36,990 bases of DNA from Colivivens sp964537205. GTDB lineage: Bacteria; Bacteroidota; Bacteroidia; Bacteroidales; Bacteroidaceae. Positions 28,254-36,045 of the stretch are shown piece by piece. The stretch covers positions 1-36,990 of the forward strand of contig CAZHZH010000019.1 in assembly GCA_964537205.1 (NCBI GenBank), read 5' to 3'. Numbering within the stretch: the first letter of the stretch is position 1; the number at the start of each line of letters is the position of its first letter. The position numbers and the translations under genes were made by a program. Below the pieces are notes generated by a model. It was not told the DNA's origin, did no database searches, and saw only the letters and a list, made by a program, of their open reading frames with translations.

Positions 28254-28889
28254 ATGAGTTTATTTTCAAAAGAGAATGGTGCCATATTCACTGGCCCACT
28301 CAATAAAAACAATCCAATAGCAGTGCAAGTGCTGGGTATATGTTCGTCTTTGGCTGTTACTTCACAGCTGAAACCTGCCATAGTAATGGGACTGTCCGTT
28401 ACCATCATCACTGCATTCTCGAATGTGATTATTTCTTTGATTCGAAAGACCATACCAAACCGTATACGTATCATCGTACAACTTGTTGTCGTAGCCGCTT
28501 TGGTTACTATTGTCAGCAACATACTCAAGGCTTATGTCTATGATGTGAGTGTACAGCTCAGCGTGTATGTTGGACTTATCATTACGAACTGTATTCTTAT
28601 GGGACGTCTTGAGGCATTTGCCATGCAGAACGGACCATGGGAAAGTTTCCTTGATGGTCTGGGCAACGGACTTGGTTACGCCTTCGTATTAGTTATTGTC
28701 GGATTCGTACGTGAATTGCTGGGCTTCGGCACTCTACTCGGTATGACAATAATACAAAGCGACGCATACATGGATAAAGGTGGTCTGTACCTCAACAACG
28801 GAATGATGACTATGCCTGCAATGGCACTTATCCTTCTCGCATGCTTCATTTGGGCACACCGTGCTATTAATAAGGAAGAAACAAAATAA
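28254..28889 (+). CDS. nqrD: Na+-translocating NADH:quinone reductase subunit D
   Basis: This 211-residue membrane protein has about six helices. Cys30 (GICSSLAV) and Cys113 (ITNCILMG) correspond to the cysteines that, with two of NqrE, hold the metal centre inside the membrane. Other signatures are LEAFAMQNGPWESFLDGLGNG and VGFVRELLGFGTLLG. It starts 3 bp after nqrC. Confidence 0.96.
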   Translation: MSLFSKENGAIFTGPLNKNNPIAVQVLGICSSLAVTSQLKPAIVMGLSVTIITAFSNVIISLIRKTIPNRIRIIVQLVVVAALVTIVSNILKAYVYDVSVQLSVYVGLIITNCILMGRLEAFAMQNGPWESFLDGLGNGLGYAFVLVIVGFVRELLGFGTLLGMTIIQSDAYMDKGGLYLNNGMMTMPAMALILLACFIWAHRAINKEETK

Positions 28890-28914
28890 CACATACTTAT
28901 AAAAGAAAAATAAT

Positions 28915-29544
28915 ATGGAACATTTCATTAGTTTGTTTGTCCGTTCAATATTTGTGGACAACATGATATTTGCCTTTTTCTTAGGTATGTGCTCTTACAT
29001 CGCAGTATCTAAGACCGTTAAGACTTCTCTTGGACTTGGTATCGCAGTCACTTTCGTGTTGCTAATCACAGTACCGGTAGACTACCTGCTTCAAACCAAA
29101 GTCCTTGCCAACGGAGCTCTTGCAGAAGGAGTGGATCTCACATTCCTATCTTTCATACTCTTCATCGCTGTCATCGCAGGTATAACGCAACTTGTGGAAA
29201 TGGTTGTAGAGCGATTCTCTCCAGCATTGTATTCTGCTCTTGGCATATTCCTTCCACTGATCGCAGTAAACTGTGCCATAATGGGAGCTTCGCTCTTCAT
29301 GCAACAGCGTATTCTTCTCGATCCTGCCACATCCACACAGGCAATCGGAGGAGTAGGTGACTGTATCGCATACGCTCTTGGCTCTGGAATCGGATGGACT
29401 CTTGCCATTGTCTGTCTTGCTGCAATACGCGAGAAGATGGCATACTCGGATGTGCCTAAACCTCTTCGTGGACTTGGCATCACCTTCATCACCGTAGGCC
29501 TTATGGCGATGGCATTCATGTGTTTCTCTGGTCTTAAAATTTAA
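28915..29544 (+). CDS. nqrE: Na+-translocating NADH:quinone reductase subunit E
   Basis: This 209-residue membrane protein is homologous to NqrD, with inverted topology known for the family. The paired cysteines are Cys26 (LGMCSYIAVS) and Cys120 (AVNCAIMGAS), the same numbers as in V. cholerae. FVDNMIFAFFLGMC and GSGIGWTLAIV are typical. It follows nqrD after 25 bp. Confidence 0.96.
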   Translation: MEHFISLFVRSIFVDNMIFAFFLGMCSYIAVSKTVKTSLGLGIAVTFVLLITVPVDYLLQTKVLANGALAEGVDLTFLSFILFIAVIAGITQLVEMVVERFSPALYSALGIFLPLIAVNCAIMGASLFMQQRILLDPATSTQAIGGVGDCIAYALGSGIGWTLAIVCLAAIREKMAYSDVPKPLRGLGITFITVGLMAMAFMCFSGLKI

Positions 29545-29562
29545 AAGAAAGGAAACGTCAAA

Positions 29563-30834
29563 ATGAACATTACATTTATATTATACAGTATAGGGGTGTT
29601 CTTGGTAATAGTGCTTGTGCTGGTTATCATACTGCTCATAGCCAAGAAATACCTATCGCCGAGCGGTCAGGTAACCATCACCATTAACGAAAAGACAAAA
29701 CTTACAGTTGACCAGGGATCAAGCCTTCTTTCCACGCTTGCCGAGCAAAACGTATACTTGCCTTCTGCATGTGGTGGCAAAGGCTCATGCGGACAATGCA
29801 AATGCCAAGTTCTGGCAGGTGGCGGTGAAATACTTGACTCAGAGAAAGTGCATTTCACACGTAAACAAATCAAGGAGGGTTTCCGCCTTGGATGCCAAAC
29901 AAAGGTTAAAGGTGATTTGTCAATAAAAGTGCCTGAATCAGTCCTTGGTGTTAAAGAATGGGAATGCACAGTACTCAGCAACAACAATGTGGCTTCGTTC
30001 ATCAAGGAATTCAAGGTGGCTCTGCCTCCTGGTGAGCACATGGACTTCGAACCAGGCTCATATGCGCAAATACGCATTCCAAAGTACGATATCGATTACA
30101 ACCGCGACATCGACAAGTCCCTCATAGGTGAACTTTATGTTCCTACTTGGGAAAAATTCGGAATCTTCAACCTCAAACAGAAGAATGATACACCAACCGT
30201 GCGCGCATACTCTATGGCGAATTACCCAGATGAAGGCGATATAATCATGCTTACGGTACGTATTGCGACTCCTCCGTTCAAGCCAAAAGATCAAGGTCCT
30301 GGATTCCAAGATGTACCTTGTGGTATAGCATCAACATATATTTTCTCGCTCAAACCTGGTGACAAGGTAATCATGTCAGGTCCTTATGGAGAGTTCCACC
30401 CTAAATACAATACAGGTCGTGAAATGATTTGGGTTGGTGGTGGAGCTGGTATGGCACCTCTTAGAGCGCAAATTATGCATATGCTTAAAACTCTGCATGT
30501 AACGGATCGTGAGATGCATTACTTCTATGGAGCGCGTGGTATTGACGAGGTATTCTTCCTTGAGGACTTCCTCGAACTGGAAAAAGAATACCCTAACTTC
30601 CACATGCACCTCGCACTTGACCGTCCTGACCCTAAGGCAGACAAACTTGGTGTCAAGTATACTCCAGGATTCATTGCCAATGTTTTGGGAGACACTTATC
30701 TGAAAGCCCACGAGGCTCCGGAAGATTGCGAATACTATCTGTGCGGACCTCCAATGATGGCAAAGACTGTGCTTGACCTCCTCCACAGTCTTGGAGTGGA
30801 AGATGACATGATTTCATTCGATAACTTTGGATAA
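29563..30834 (+). CDS. nqrF: Na+-translocating NADH:quinone reductase subunit F, NADH-oxidising
   Basis: This 423-residue subunit is the electron entry point. One N-terminal helix (about 5-27) is followed by a 2Fe-2S ferredoxin domain with Cys70, Cys76, Cys79 (ACGGKGSCGQCKC) and Cys111 (LGCQTKV), identical in number to the Vibrio protein. The FAD domain has RAYSMAN, and the NAD domain has WVGGGAGMAPLRAQ and CEYYLCGPPMM. It oxidises NADH and passes electrons through FAD and 2Fe-2S to the other subunits, coupled to sodium export. It is the last gene of the operon and has a strong terminator 17 bp after its stop codon. Confidence 0.97.
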   Translation: MNITFILYSIGVFLVIVLVLVIILLIAKKYLSPSGQVTITINEKTKLTVDQGSSLLSTLAEQNVYLPSACGGKGSCGQCKCQVLAGGGEILDSEKVHFTRKQIKEGFRLGCQTKVKGDLSIKVPESVLGVKEWECTVLSNNNVASFIKEFKVALPPGEHMDFEPGSYAQIRIPKYDIDYNRDIDKSLIGELYVPTWEKFGIFNLKQKNDTPTVRAYSMANYPDEGDIIMLTVRIATPPFKPKDQGPGFQDVPCGIASTYIFSLKPGDKVIMSGPYGEFHPKYNTGREMIWVGGGAGMAPLRAQIMHMLKTLHVTDREMHYFYGARGIDEVFFLEDFLELEKEYPNFHMHLALDRPDPKADKLGVKYTPGFIANVLGDTYLKAHEAPEDCEYYLCGPPMMAKTVLDLLHSLGVEDDMISFDNFG

Positions 30835-30851
30835 ACAACCCATAACCAGAT

Positions 30852-30890
30852 AAAAAACCGCGATGCTTTAAATTAGTATCGCGGTTTTTT
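30852..30890 (+). terminator. terminator of the nqr operon
   Basis: AAAAAACCGCGAT (30852-30864) and ATCGCGGTTTTTT (30878-30890) form a perfect 13-bp stem with a 13-nt loop. The U-tract works on both strands, so it can also stop the convergent purN transcript. The remaining roughly 200 bp to purN show nothing I can assign. Confidence 0.9.
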
Positions 30891-31088
30891 AATAGTATCA
30901 TAGTATGAGTCATGGAACCATCTTAATAAATAAATAGCTGTAAATTAGTACGTTCTGTGTATGGGCAAACGGATGGTAAACGAATTTGGAAACCATTGAA
31001 ATCCGCCAGCAAGGATCATTGTTTCACCTCGTATCATTCTGCTATCGACATATTACGAGTTAAATGACATAGTGCTTAAGTGGATACA

Positions 31089-31679
31089 TTAATCAGGCTG
31101 GTCGTCAGAAATGTTTTCAAGGCATTTCTCAATGATAATTGGGAAGTATTTCATTTCTAACAAATGTTCTTTTGCCGCAATGTCATCAACTGTGTCTTGT
31201 GCGGACAGCTGCACCTTGTATTGTGCTATAATTTCCCCACTGTCGTATTCTGGAGTTACCCAATGAACTGTCATGCCGGTTTCTGTCGCTCCAACTTTTT
31301 TCACAGCCTCATGAACACGATGTCCGTACATGCCTTTTCCTCCAAAATTAGGCAGTAGGGCTGGGTGTATGTTTATCATTCTATGATTGTACGCATCTAT
31401 AAGGAAGTTTGGCACTTTTAGTAGGAATCCTGCGAGTACAATAAAATCAATGTGTTCGGTGTACATAAGTCTGAGGAGTTTAGATTCATCGTTTATCTCT
31501 TCTTTTGTCATTATAACGGTCTTTACTCCCAAACCTTTTGCCCTCACTAATGCATAAGCGTCAGATCGGTTGCTAAGGACAAAGGCAACATCAGCTTTGT
31601 CATTCGCATGGAAATAACGGATTATGTTCTCACAATTTGTGCCGTTGCCACTTACGAATATACATATTCTTTTTTTCAT
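31089..31679 (-). CDS. purN: phosphoribosylglycinamide formyltransferase (folate-dependent)
   Basis: This 196-residue GART enzyme transfers a formyl group from 10-formyl-THF to GAR in purine synthesis. Signatures are FVSGNGTNCENII at the N-terminus, INIHPALLPNFGGKGMYGHRVHEAV (catalytic Asn and His) and TVHWVTPEYDSGEII with the catalytic Asp. It stands alone between the nqr terminator and the metallophosphoesterase. Its ATG follows a TATCTTTG by only 4 bp, so the leader is very short or absent. Confidence 0.94.
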   Translation of the reverse strand: MKKRICIFVSGNGTNCENIIRYFHANDKADVAFVLSNRSDAYALVRAKGLGVKTVIMTKEEINDESKLLRLMYTEHIDFIVLAGFLLKVPNFLIDAYNHRMINIHPALLPNFGGKGMYGHRVHEAVKKVGATETGMTVHWVTPEYDSGEIIAQYKVQLSAQDTVDDIAAKEHLLEMKYFPIIIEKCLENISDDQPD

Positions 31680-31683
31680 AATA

Positions 31684-31691
31684 CAAAGATA
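31684..31691 (-). promoter_or_regulatory. putative -7 element immediately upstream of purN
   Basis: On the minus strand this is TATCTTTG, a perfect -7 box, ending 4 bp before the purN ATG. If used, the transcript would start within the annotated gene's first codons or be nearly leaderless. No clear TTTG is seen upstream. Confidence 0.4.
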
Positions 31692-31817
31692 ATGAATCCT
31701 TTTGTTTTAAGATCACGTATATCCTATTTTTTTTTTTGACTATTCCAAAGATGAAAAAAAACGCATGATTAGAGGATGTGGCAGTCACATATATTATTAA
31801 AATTCAAATTCTTTCCA

Positions 31818-31845
31818 TTGTTTAAAGAATTTGTTTGTATCTTTG
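31818..31845 (+). promoter_or_regulatory. promoter for the metallophosphoesterase gene
   Basis: TATCTTTG at 31838-31845 is a perfect -7 box; TTG at 31818-31820 is 17 bp upstream, slightly short of the usual spacing. The leader to the ATG at 31934 would be about 80 nt and contains a hairpin at 31863-31879. Confidence 0.6.
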
Positions 31846-31862
31846 TATCGTAAAAACATATT

Positions 31863-31879
31863 CCGCCTTGGCAAGGTGG
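31863..31879 (+). other. compact GC-rich leader hairpin
   Basis: CCGCC (31863-31867), loop TTGGCAA, GGTGG (31875-31879) form a five-pair stem with one G:U and a seven-base loop, which can also close two further pairs. It stands out from the AT-rich surroundings, close to the predicted 5' end of the metallophosphoesterase transcript. Confidence 0.55.
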
Positions 31880-31933
31880 GGCTTCGGTACATGATTCATG
31901 CTTTAAGCTCAATATACATCCAACGTTTTTAAT

Positions 31934-33028
31934 ATGAATAAGATTTGGTTTTTAATATTCACTTTATTGCCTTTTGCCGCATATCTATACATATTGTGGC
32001 ACGTATGGCATATACTGCCGTTTTCAGGATCTCCTAAATGGATCGCGTTATCATTAATCTTAGTTTGCATGGTTTTATCATTTTCATACTTTATATTCAA
32101 ACTTGACGATAAGCCATTTTCATTGGCGGTGGTTCTATATGAAGTGGGCAATTCAACCCTTTTCATCGCCTTGTACGCTGTCATGCTCTTTATCGTGCTT
32201 GACATATTCCGCCTCGTGCGTATCATACCAAAATCTTTTATGTACAACAGTCTTACAGGCTCTCTTGTTGTAGCTGGCGTTTTATCCGCTTTATTCATTT
32301 ATGGCTATGTCCATTATAATAATAAGGTGCGAGTACCATTGGAAGTAAAAAGTCGTTATGCTTTGAATAAGCCCGTGAAAATCGTTGTGCTTAGCGACTT
32401 GCATATAGGGTATCATAATCGTAAAGAGGAATTGGAGCGTTGGATTGAATTAATAAACCGGGAAGAATCCGATTTGGTGTTAGTATGTGGTGATATTATC
32501 GATGGAAGCATACGTGCTGTACGCGAACAGGGCATGGACAGCGTGTTGCAAAAGATTCAAGCTCCGGTATATGCCATACTTGGTAATCACGAGTATTATG
32601 CGGGGAAAGAAGAATCGATGAGATTTTACCATGATGCGGGCATACACCTGCTTGTAGATTCTGTCGTGAAAGTGGGAGACATAACATTAATCGGCAGGGA
32701 TGACCGTACAAATACAAAACGTAAAAGCTTGGCAACATTAATAAAAGATGTTGGTACAAACCCTGGTTACACGATTCTTTTGGATCATCAACCATATAAT
32801 CTTGAGGAAGCAGAAAAGGCGAATATTTGCCTCCAGTTGTCCGGACACACTCACTATGGGCAAGTATGGCCAATTAGCTGGATTGAGGATGCTATCTATG
32901 AGGATGCGTTCGGTCCTTTGACTAAAGGTGGCACGCAATATTATGTCACGTCAGGTATCGGTATTTGGGGAGGCAAATTCCGTATAGGCACTCGTTCTGA
33001 GTATGTCGTTGTACAAATAGACTCATAA
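31934..33028 (+). CDS. membrane-bound metallophosphoesterase
   Basis: This 364-residue protein has about four N-terminal membrane segments (1-145, for example IWFLIFTLLPFAAYLYILW) and a calcineurin-like phosphoesterase domain. Metal-binding blocks occur in the expected order: LSDLHIGYH, VCGDIIDG, LGNHEYY, LLDHQP and SGHTHYGQVWP. The substrate is unknown. The layout resembles YkuE/YaeI-like enzymes that act on lipid-linked or cell-envelope phosphates, but nothing here proves that. It has its own promoter and converges on the alcohol dehydrogenase gene. Confidence 0.9.
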   Translation: MNKIWFLIFTLLPFAAYLYILWHVWHILPFSGSPKWIALSLILVCMVLSFSYFIFKLDDKPFSLAVVLYEVGNSTLFIALYAVMLFIVLDIFRLVRIIPKSFMYNSLTGSLVVAGVLSALFIYGYVHYNNKVRVPLEVKSRYALNKPVKIVVLSDLHIGYHNRKEELERWIELINREESDLVLVCGDIIDGSIRAVREQGMDSVLQKIQAPVYAILGNHEYYAGKEESMRFYHDAGIHLLVDSVVKVGDITLIGRDDRTNTKRKSLATLIKDVGTNPGYTILLDHQPYNLEEAEKANICLQLSGHTHYGQVWPISWIEDAIYEDAFGPLTKGGTQYYVTSGIGIWGGKFRIGTRSEYVVVQIDS

Positions 33029-33340
33029 ACAAGAATCGGTCATTAGTTACAATTACCTTACGTCATTACTGTCCCGTTAAAATTGGAACGAGTTTTGATA
33101 TTAATATAAATGACCAACGATATTCATATCAATGCCAAACCATATTAATATAAAATGTCAACCATATTAATATATGATTACTTTTTGGATGGCAAAAATA
33201 CAAAATCGCATCCGCTTAACTTCAAAGCCACTTATAAAAGGCTGTATTTCAATTATTTCAAAAGGCCTTTTAGTATTCTTTATTTGGACAGTGTGATCTT
33301 ATGTGCCTAATGACCGATTGTGAATGACAATATATCAAGG
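33029..33340 (+). other. 312-bp intergenic region between converging genes
   Basis: No gene is supported. The region is AT-rich, has a tandem 22-bp array at 33098-33185 (listed separately), and a modest hairpin, TAAAAGGC (33235-33242) with GCCTTTTA (33265-33272), that may terminate one or both flanking genes. Confidence 0.6.
33098..33185 (+). repeat. tandem 22-bp iteron-like array, four units
   Basis: The palindrome ATATTAATAT occurs exactly at 33098, 33142 and 33164, and as ATATTCATAT at 33120, so four copies sit in strict 22-bp register. The second half of the first three units is also similar: AAATGACCAACG, CAATGCCAAACC and AAAATGTCAACC. The fourth unit keeps only the palindrome. Even spacing of about two helical turns suggests a set of protein-binding sites on one face of the DNA. 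Confidence 0.85.
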
Positions 33341-34459
33341 CTATGCCATTGTTGAATACATGGTCCTTAAGTCCGACTCTTCAATTTTTATCGGATTGTT
33401 AAGGAGATTAGGGTGCATACTTCCTTCTACAAGTCTGTCAAATTGAACTTGTGTCAGATTAAGGAAGCGTAGGTTACGATGCATGTGGGTGTGTTCGCTC
33501 ATCCTGTCGATTTTGTCCGCCAAATCATGAGCGTTTTTATAGCCTAACTTTAAGGCAAGATCTTCTATACGTTGGCATCCGTGTTCAGCGTTGAAACGAA
33601 TGAAATATGTCATGGTCATCATGCATGCTTCGCCATGCGGTATGCCGAATAAATTGGTCAACGGATAGGAACAGGCATGAGCGGATGTTGTCTTGGGCAT
33701 TGTGAATGCAAGTCCGGCGATGACAGATGCCTCAGCCATGCTCTCACGTGCCTGCTTGTCATTTGGACAATCATATACTTGTACAATGTTTTGCATTGCG
33801 AGGTTTGCTGAATGCACAGCCAAAGCGTCACAAATAGGTTGATGATGTATACTCCAATAGGCTTCAATAGAATGGCAGAGTACGTCAAAGCCCGTACATG
33901 CCGTCAGATAAGGAGGTACCGTGTAAGTAAGCTCGGGGTCAACAATGGCGAGAGTAGGGTAGAAGCCGGTAGAATTCATTGGCGATTTCACCCCTCGTGC
34001 ATGGTCGGAAAGAACAGAGACGCATGTTATCTCGCTTCCCGTACCCGCAGTGGTTGGAACGGCAATTATTGGCAAATGCTTTGTCGGTATTGGTTTGCCC
34101 GTTTGCAGGTAGTAAGTCGATTTATTATCTGTCAGGCAGAACGTTGCCGCCGATTTTGCACAATCGAGTACGCTCCCTCCTCCCAGCGCTACGACAAAGT
34201 CACATCCTTCTTTGCGCATAATGTCGGCACAGGAGTCGCATTCCTCAACAGTGGGATTTGCAGAAACCTTGGCATAGACATGCTTTATGCGTCCACCAGA
34301 TATTGTGCAGATCTGCGTTGTCATACCACGTTTCTCAAACGATTTTGATGTGACAAGCATTCCGCATTTGCCTCCTATCTTTTCAATTTCACTACCCAAC
34401 TTGCTTATCTCGCCGTTACCAAAGATAATGCGCACTGGTTGTAAATATTCCCATTTCAT
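33341..34459 (-). CDS. iron-containing alcohol dehydrogenase
   Basis: This 372-residue protein belongs to the group III (Fe-type) alcohol dehydrogenases. The N-terminal NAD(P) half has GGGSVLDCAKS and PTTAGTGSEIT. The C-terminal half has AIVDPELT (metal Asp), FDVLCHSIEAYW (metal His), and GIPHGEAC (metal His). It oxidises alcohols or reduces aldehydes with NAD(P)H, probably as a fermentative step; phosphonoacetaldehyde- or butanol-type members look similar, so the substrate is open. The gene lies after the asnS terminator and may depend on its own promoter, which I could not identify. Confidence 0.9.
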   Translation of the reverse strand: MKWEYLQPVRIIFGNGEISKLGSEIEKIGGKCGMLVTSKSFEKRGMTTQICTISGGRIKHVYAKVSANPTVEECDSCADIMRKEGCDFVVALGGGSVLDCAKSAATFCLTDNKSTYYLQTGKPIPTKHLPIIAVPTTAGTGSEITCVSVLSDHARGVKSPMNSTGFYPTLAIVDPELTYTVPPYLTACTGFDVLCHSIEAYWSIHHQPICDALAVHSANLAMQNIVQVYDCPNDKQARESMAEASVIAGLAFTMPKTTSAHACSYPLTNLFGIPHGEACMMTMTYFIRFNAEHGCQRIEDLALKLGYKNAHDLADKIDRMSEHTHMHRNLRFLNLTQVQFDRLVEGSMHPNLLNNPIKIEESDLRTMYSTMA

Positions 34460-34491
34460 AGTTTGTGTATTTTCAATTTGTTTATTTGAAA

Positions 34492-34521
34492 GACCTTGAA
34501 AGCTTGCCAGCTTCCAAGGTC
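34492..34521 (-). terminator. terminator of asnS
   Basis: On the minus strand GACCTTGGAAGCT pairs with AGCTTTCAAGGTC around a GGCA loop, a 13-pair stem with one G:U, followed by TTTCAAAT. It lies 38 bp after the asnS stop and before the downstream alcohol dehydrogenase. Confidence 0.8.
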
Positions 34522-34559
34522 CTATTATTAAGTCACGAAGCGTTATGCTTGGCGGTTAA

Positions 34560-35981
34560 TTAGAATTCCGCGGATTTAGGAGTACGAGGGAACGGAATCA
34601 CATCGCGAATGTTCTGCATTCCAGTGACAAAGAGTATAAGGCGCTCAAATCCGAGGCCGAATCCACCATGAGGACACGTACCATATTTGCGGGTATCCAG
34701 ATACCACCACATGTCTTTCATTGGAATATGGCGTTCTGTGATTTCCTCCATCAGTTTGTCGTAGTTCTCTTCACGCACTGAACCTCCGATGATTTCTCCA
34801 ATCTGAGGGAACAACACATCTGTTCCTTGTACAGTTTCTTCCATTTCCCTTCCATCATACACCGGTCTTTCTGCATCTTTCTTCATATAGAAAGCCTTAA
34901 TCTTCTTAGGATAGTTTGTCATGATTACAGGCTTCTTGAAATGTTCCTCAACAAGGTAGCGTTCATGTTCAGACGCAAGGTCGTCTCCCCATTCACATGG
35001 GAATTCAAACTTTTTCCCGTTTGCCATGGCTTCATGAAGGATCTTGATACCTTCAGTGTAAGGCAGACGTACGAATGTCTCCTTTGTAACGCCTTCAAGT
35101 CGTTCAATAAGCTCATGGTCAACCATTTTATTGAGGAAGGCAAGGTCGTCTTTGCAGTTGTCGAGAGCCCAGCGCACACAATACTTGATGAAATCTTCCT
35201 CAAGGTCCATAAGTTCCTCAAGATCCAAAAATGCGACTTCCGGCTCAATCATCCAAAACTCGGCCAAATGACGCGGAGTGTTACTGTTTTCAGCTCGGAA
35301 TGTCGGGCCAAACGTGTAGATTTGTCCGAGAGACGTAGCGCCTAATTCTCCCTCCAACTGTCCGCTGACTGTCAATGAAGCTTGTTTGCCAAAGAAGTCG
35401 TCATCATAAATAATCGCTCCGGTTGCATCCTTCTTAAGGTCATACAAGTTTTTGGTTGTCACCTGGAACATCTGACCGGCTCCTTCACAGTCGGAAGCAG
35501 TAATAATTGGTGTGTTGAAATAGAAGAATCCATGCTCATGGAAATAAGTATGTATGGCAATAGCCATGTTGTGGCGTATGCGCATGACTGCTCCGAACGT
35601 GTTTGTACGTAAACGTAGATGGGCGTATTGACGCATGTATTCAAAACTTTGTCCTTTCTTTTGCATTGGATAGTCTGAAGGGCATTCGCCAAGAATCTTT
35701 ATATCCTCAGCTTGTATTTCAACTGCTTGCCCCGAACCAATACTTTGTACCATCAGGCCTTCAACAGCCAGACAGGCGCCAGTGGTGACAAGTTTTAGAA
35801 CCTCAGGATCGAACTTATTGACATCGGCAACAATTTGCACGTTGTTGATAGTCGAACCATCGTTGAGCGCAATGAAATTCACAGATTTACTACCACGCTT
35901 CGTCCTAACCCAACCTTTCACACAAACGCGTGTACCATAGTCCTCGCGCTTTAGCAAATCAACAATCTTCGTTCTTTTCAT
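34560..35981 (-). CDS. asnS: asparaginyl-tRNA synthetase
   Basis: This 473-residue class II synthetase charges tRNA-Asn. The N-terminal OB fold (about 15-110) contains VCVKGWVRTKRGSKSVNFIALNDG. Class II motif 1 is near HNMAIAIHTYFHEHGFFYFNTPII, motif 2 is TFRAENSNTPRHLAEFWMIEPE, and motif 3 is GFGLGFERLILFVTG. SDCEGAGQMFQVTT separates AsnRS from AspRS. The upstream gene, an RluB-like synthase, ends 64 bp before, and this adjacency is common in Bacteroidota, so co-transcription is likely. Confidence 0.96.
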   Translation of the reverse strand: MKRTKIVDLLKREDYGTRVCVKGWVRTKRGSKSVNFIALNDGSTINNVQIVADVNKFDPEVLKLVTTGACLAVEGLMVQSIGSGQAVEIQAEDIKILGECPSDYPMQKKGQSFEYMRQYAHLRLRTNTFGAVMRIRHNMAIAIHTYFHEHGFFYFNTPIITASDCEGAGQMFQVTTKNLYDLKKDATGAIIYDDDFFGKQASLTVSGQLEGELGATSLGQIYTFGPTFRAENSNTPRHLAEFWMIEPEVAFLDLEELMDLEEDFIKYCVRWALDNCKDDLAFLNKMVDHELIERLEGVTKETFVRLPYTEGIKILHEAMANGKKFEFPCEWGDDLASEHERYLVEEHFKKPVIMTNYPKKIKAFYMKKDAERPVYDGREMEETVQGTDVLFPQIGEIIGGSVREENYDKLMEEITERHIPMKDMWWYLDTRKYGTCPHGGFGLGFERLILFVTGMQNIRDVIPFPRTPKSAEF

Positions 35982-36045
35982 CTTATAGTGTTCCTTTCGC
36001 TTTGTTTCAATAATGTCAGATAAGGCGTATATTGCAATTCGACCA

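Noticed and set aside
31863..31900. Possible tRNA-Ala
   Set aside because: Only an anticodon-like arm is present; acceptor, D and T arms are missing.
33235..33272. Hairpin TAAAAGGC/GCCTTTTA as a confident terminator
   Set aside because: Only 8 bp with a 22-nt loop; kept as a remark, not as a feature.
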